NCBI GenBank assembly: GCA_910578115.1
Contig: CAJTPO010000062.1
Span: 1-23,917, forward strand
DNA length: 23,917 nucleotides
Direction: 5' to 3'
DNA from: an uncultured Lachnospiraceae bacterium
Lineage (GTDB): Bacteria > Bacillota > Clostridia > Lachnospirales > Lachnospiraceae
The position numbers were made by a program, and so were the translations under genes. This document shows, one piece after another, positions 23,876 to 23,917 of the stretch. Numbering within the stretch: the stretch's first letter is position 1; the number at the start of each line of letters is the position of its first letter. A model generated the notes under the pieces. The model made no database searches, was not told the origin of the DNA, and was given only the letters and a program-made list of their open reading frames with translations.

Positions 23876-23917
23876 ATTTTGATAAACCTCATTTTTTATG
23901 TTACGTCGAAACTCTCC

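Overview
The window looks like the dnaA-proximal origin region of a low-to-moderate-GC Clostridia chromosome, most probably a member of the Lachnospiraceae. The main evidence is the gene order dnaA-dnaN-(S4-domain yaaA)-recF-gyrB-gyrA, all on the minus strand, together with the neighbouring families (DUF2975/XRE pair, DUF4173, DUF4080 radical SAM, flavin reductase-rubredoxin, AAA-DUF4143). The family assignment rests on protein recognition only, since no search could be run.

Right part (about 14.3-23.9 kb): dnaA is followed leftward by a roughly 325-bp dnaA-dnaN spacer. This spacer carries DnaA boxes, an AT-rich stretch and a DnaA-trio-like tract, and I read it as the unwinding half of oriC. 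Then come dnaN, yaaA, recF, gyrB and gyrA in tight succession (recF overlaps yaaA by one base). A metallophosphoesterase gene is coupled to gyrA by an ATGA overlap. The operon ends at a terminator shared with the convergent AAA-DUF4143 gene.

Middle part (about 9.7-14.3 kb): rarA and a small cysteine-rich gene form a minus-strand pair. Both predicted N-termini carry a Q-x-[S/N]-L-F pentapeptide resembling the sliding-clamp-binding motif. Divergent from rarA is an XRE regulator with a six-helix membrane domain, whose putative promoter is framed by a perfect 10-bp inverted repeat. After it come a dispersed hairpin repeat, a terminator, and a striking array of three direct repeats spaced exactly 33 bp. 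The third repeat fills the spacer of a predicted promoter for an AT-rich AAA ATPase with DUF4143, probably an acquired gene.

Left part (about 0.1-9.7 kb): plus-strand accessory genes are transcribed toward the origin, so head-on to the leftward fork. They are a DUF2975/YozG-type regulator/DUF4173 membrane cluster, a 1004-residue hybrid histidine kinase with two receiver domains, a B12-binding-type radical SAM protein, a probably highly expressed secreted protein with an acidic repetitive tail, and a flavin reductase-rubredoxin fusion. Two non-coding direct-repeat tracts with 20- and 21-bp periods lie at the left edge. A 54-bp hairpin repeat occurs twice, after the secreted-protein gene and after the XRE gene.

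No tRNA, rRNA, CRISPR array, complete insertion sequence or riboswitch was recognised. The best candidates for undescribed biology are the 33-bp-phased repeat/promoter/AAA-DUF4143 unit, the dispersed hairpin repeat, and the clamp-motif-bearing cysteine-rich protein beside rarA.
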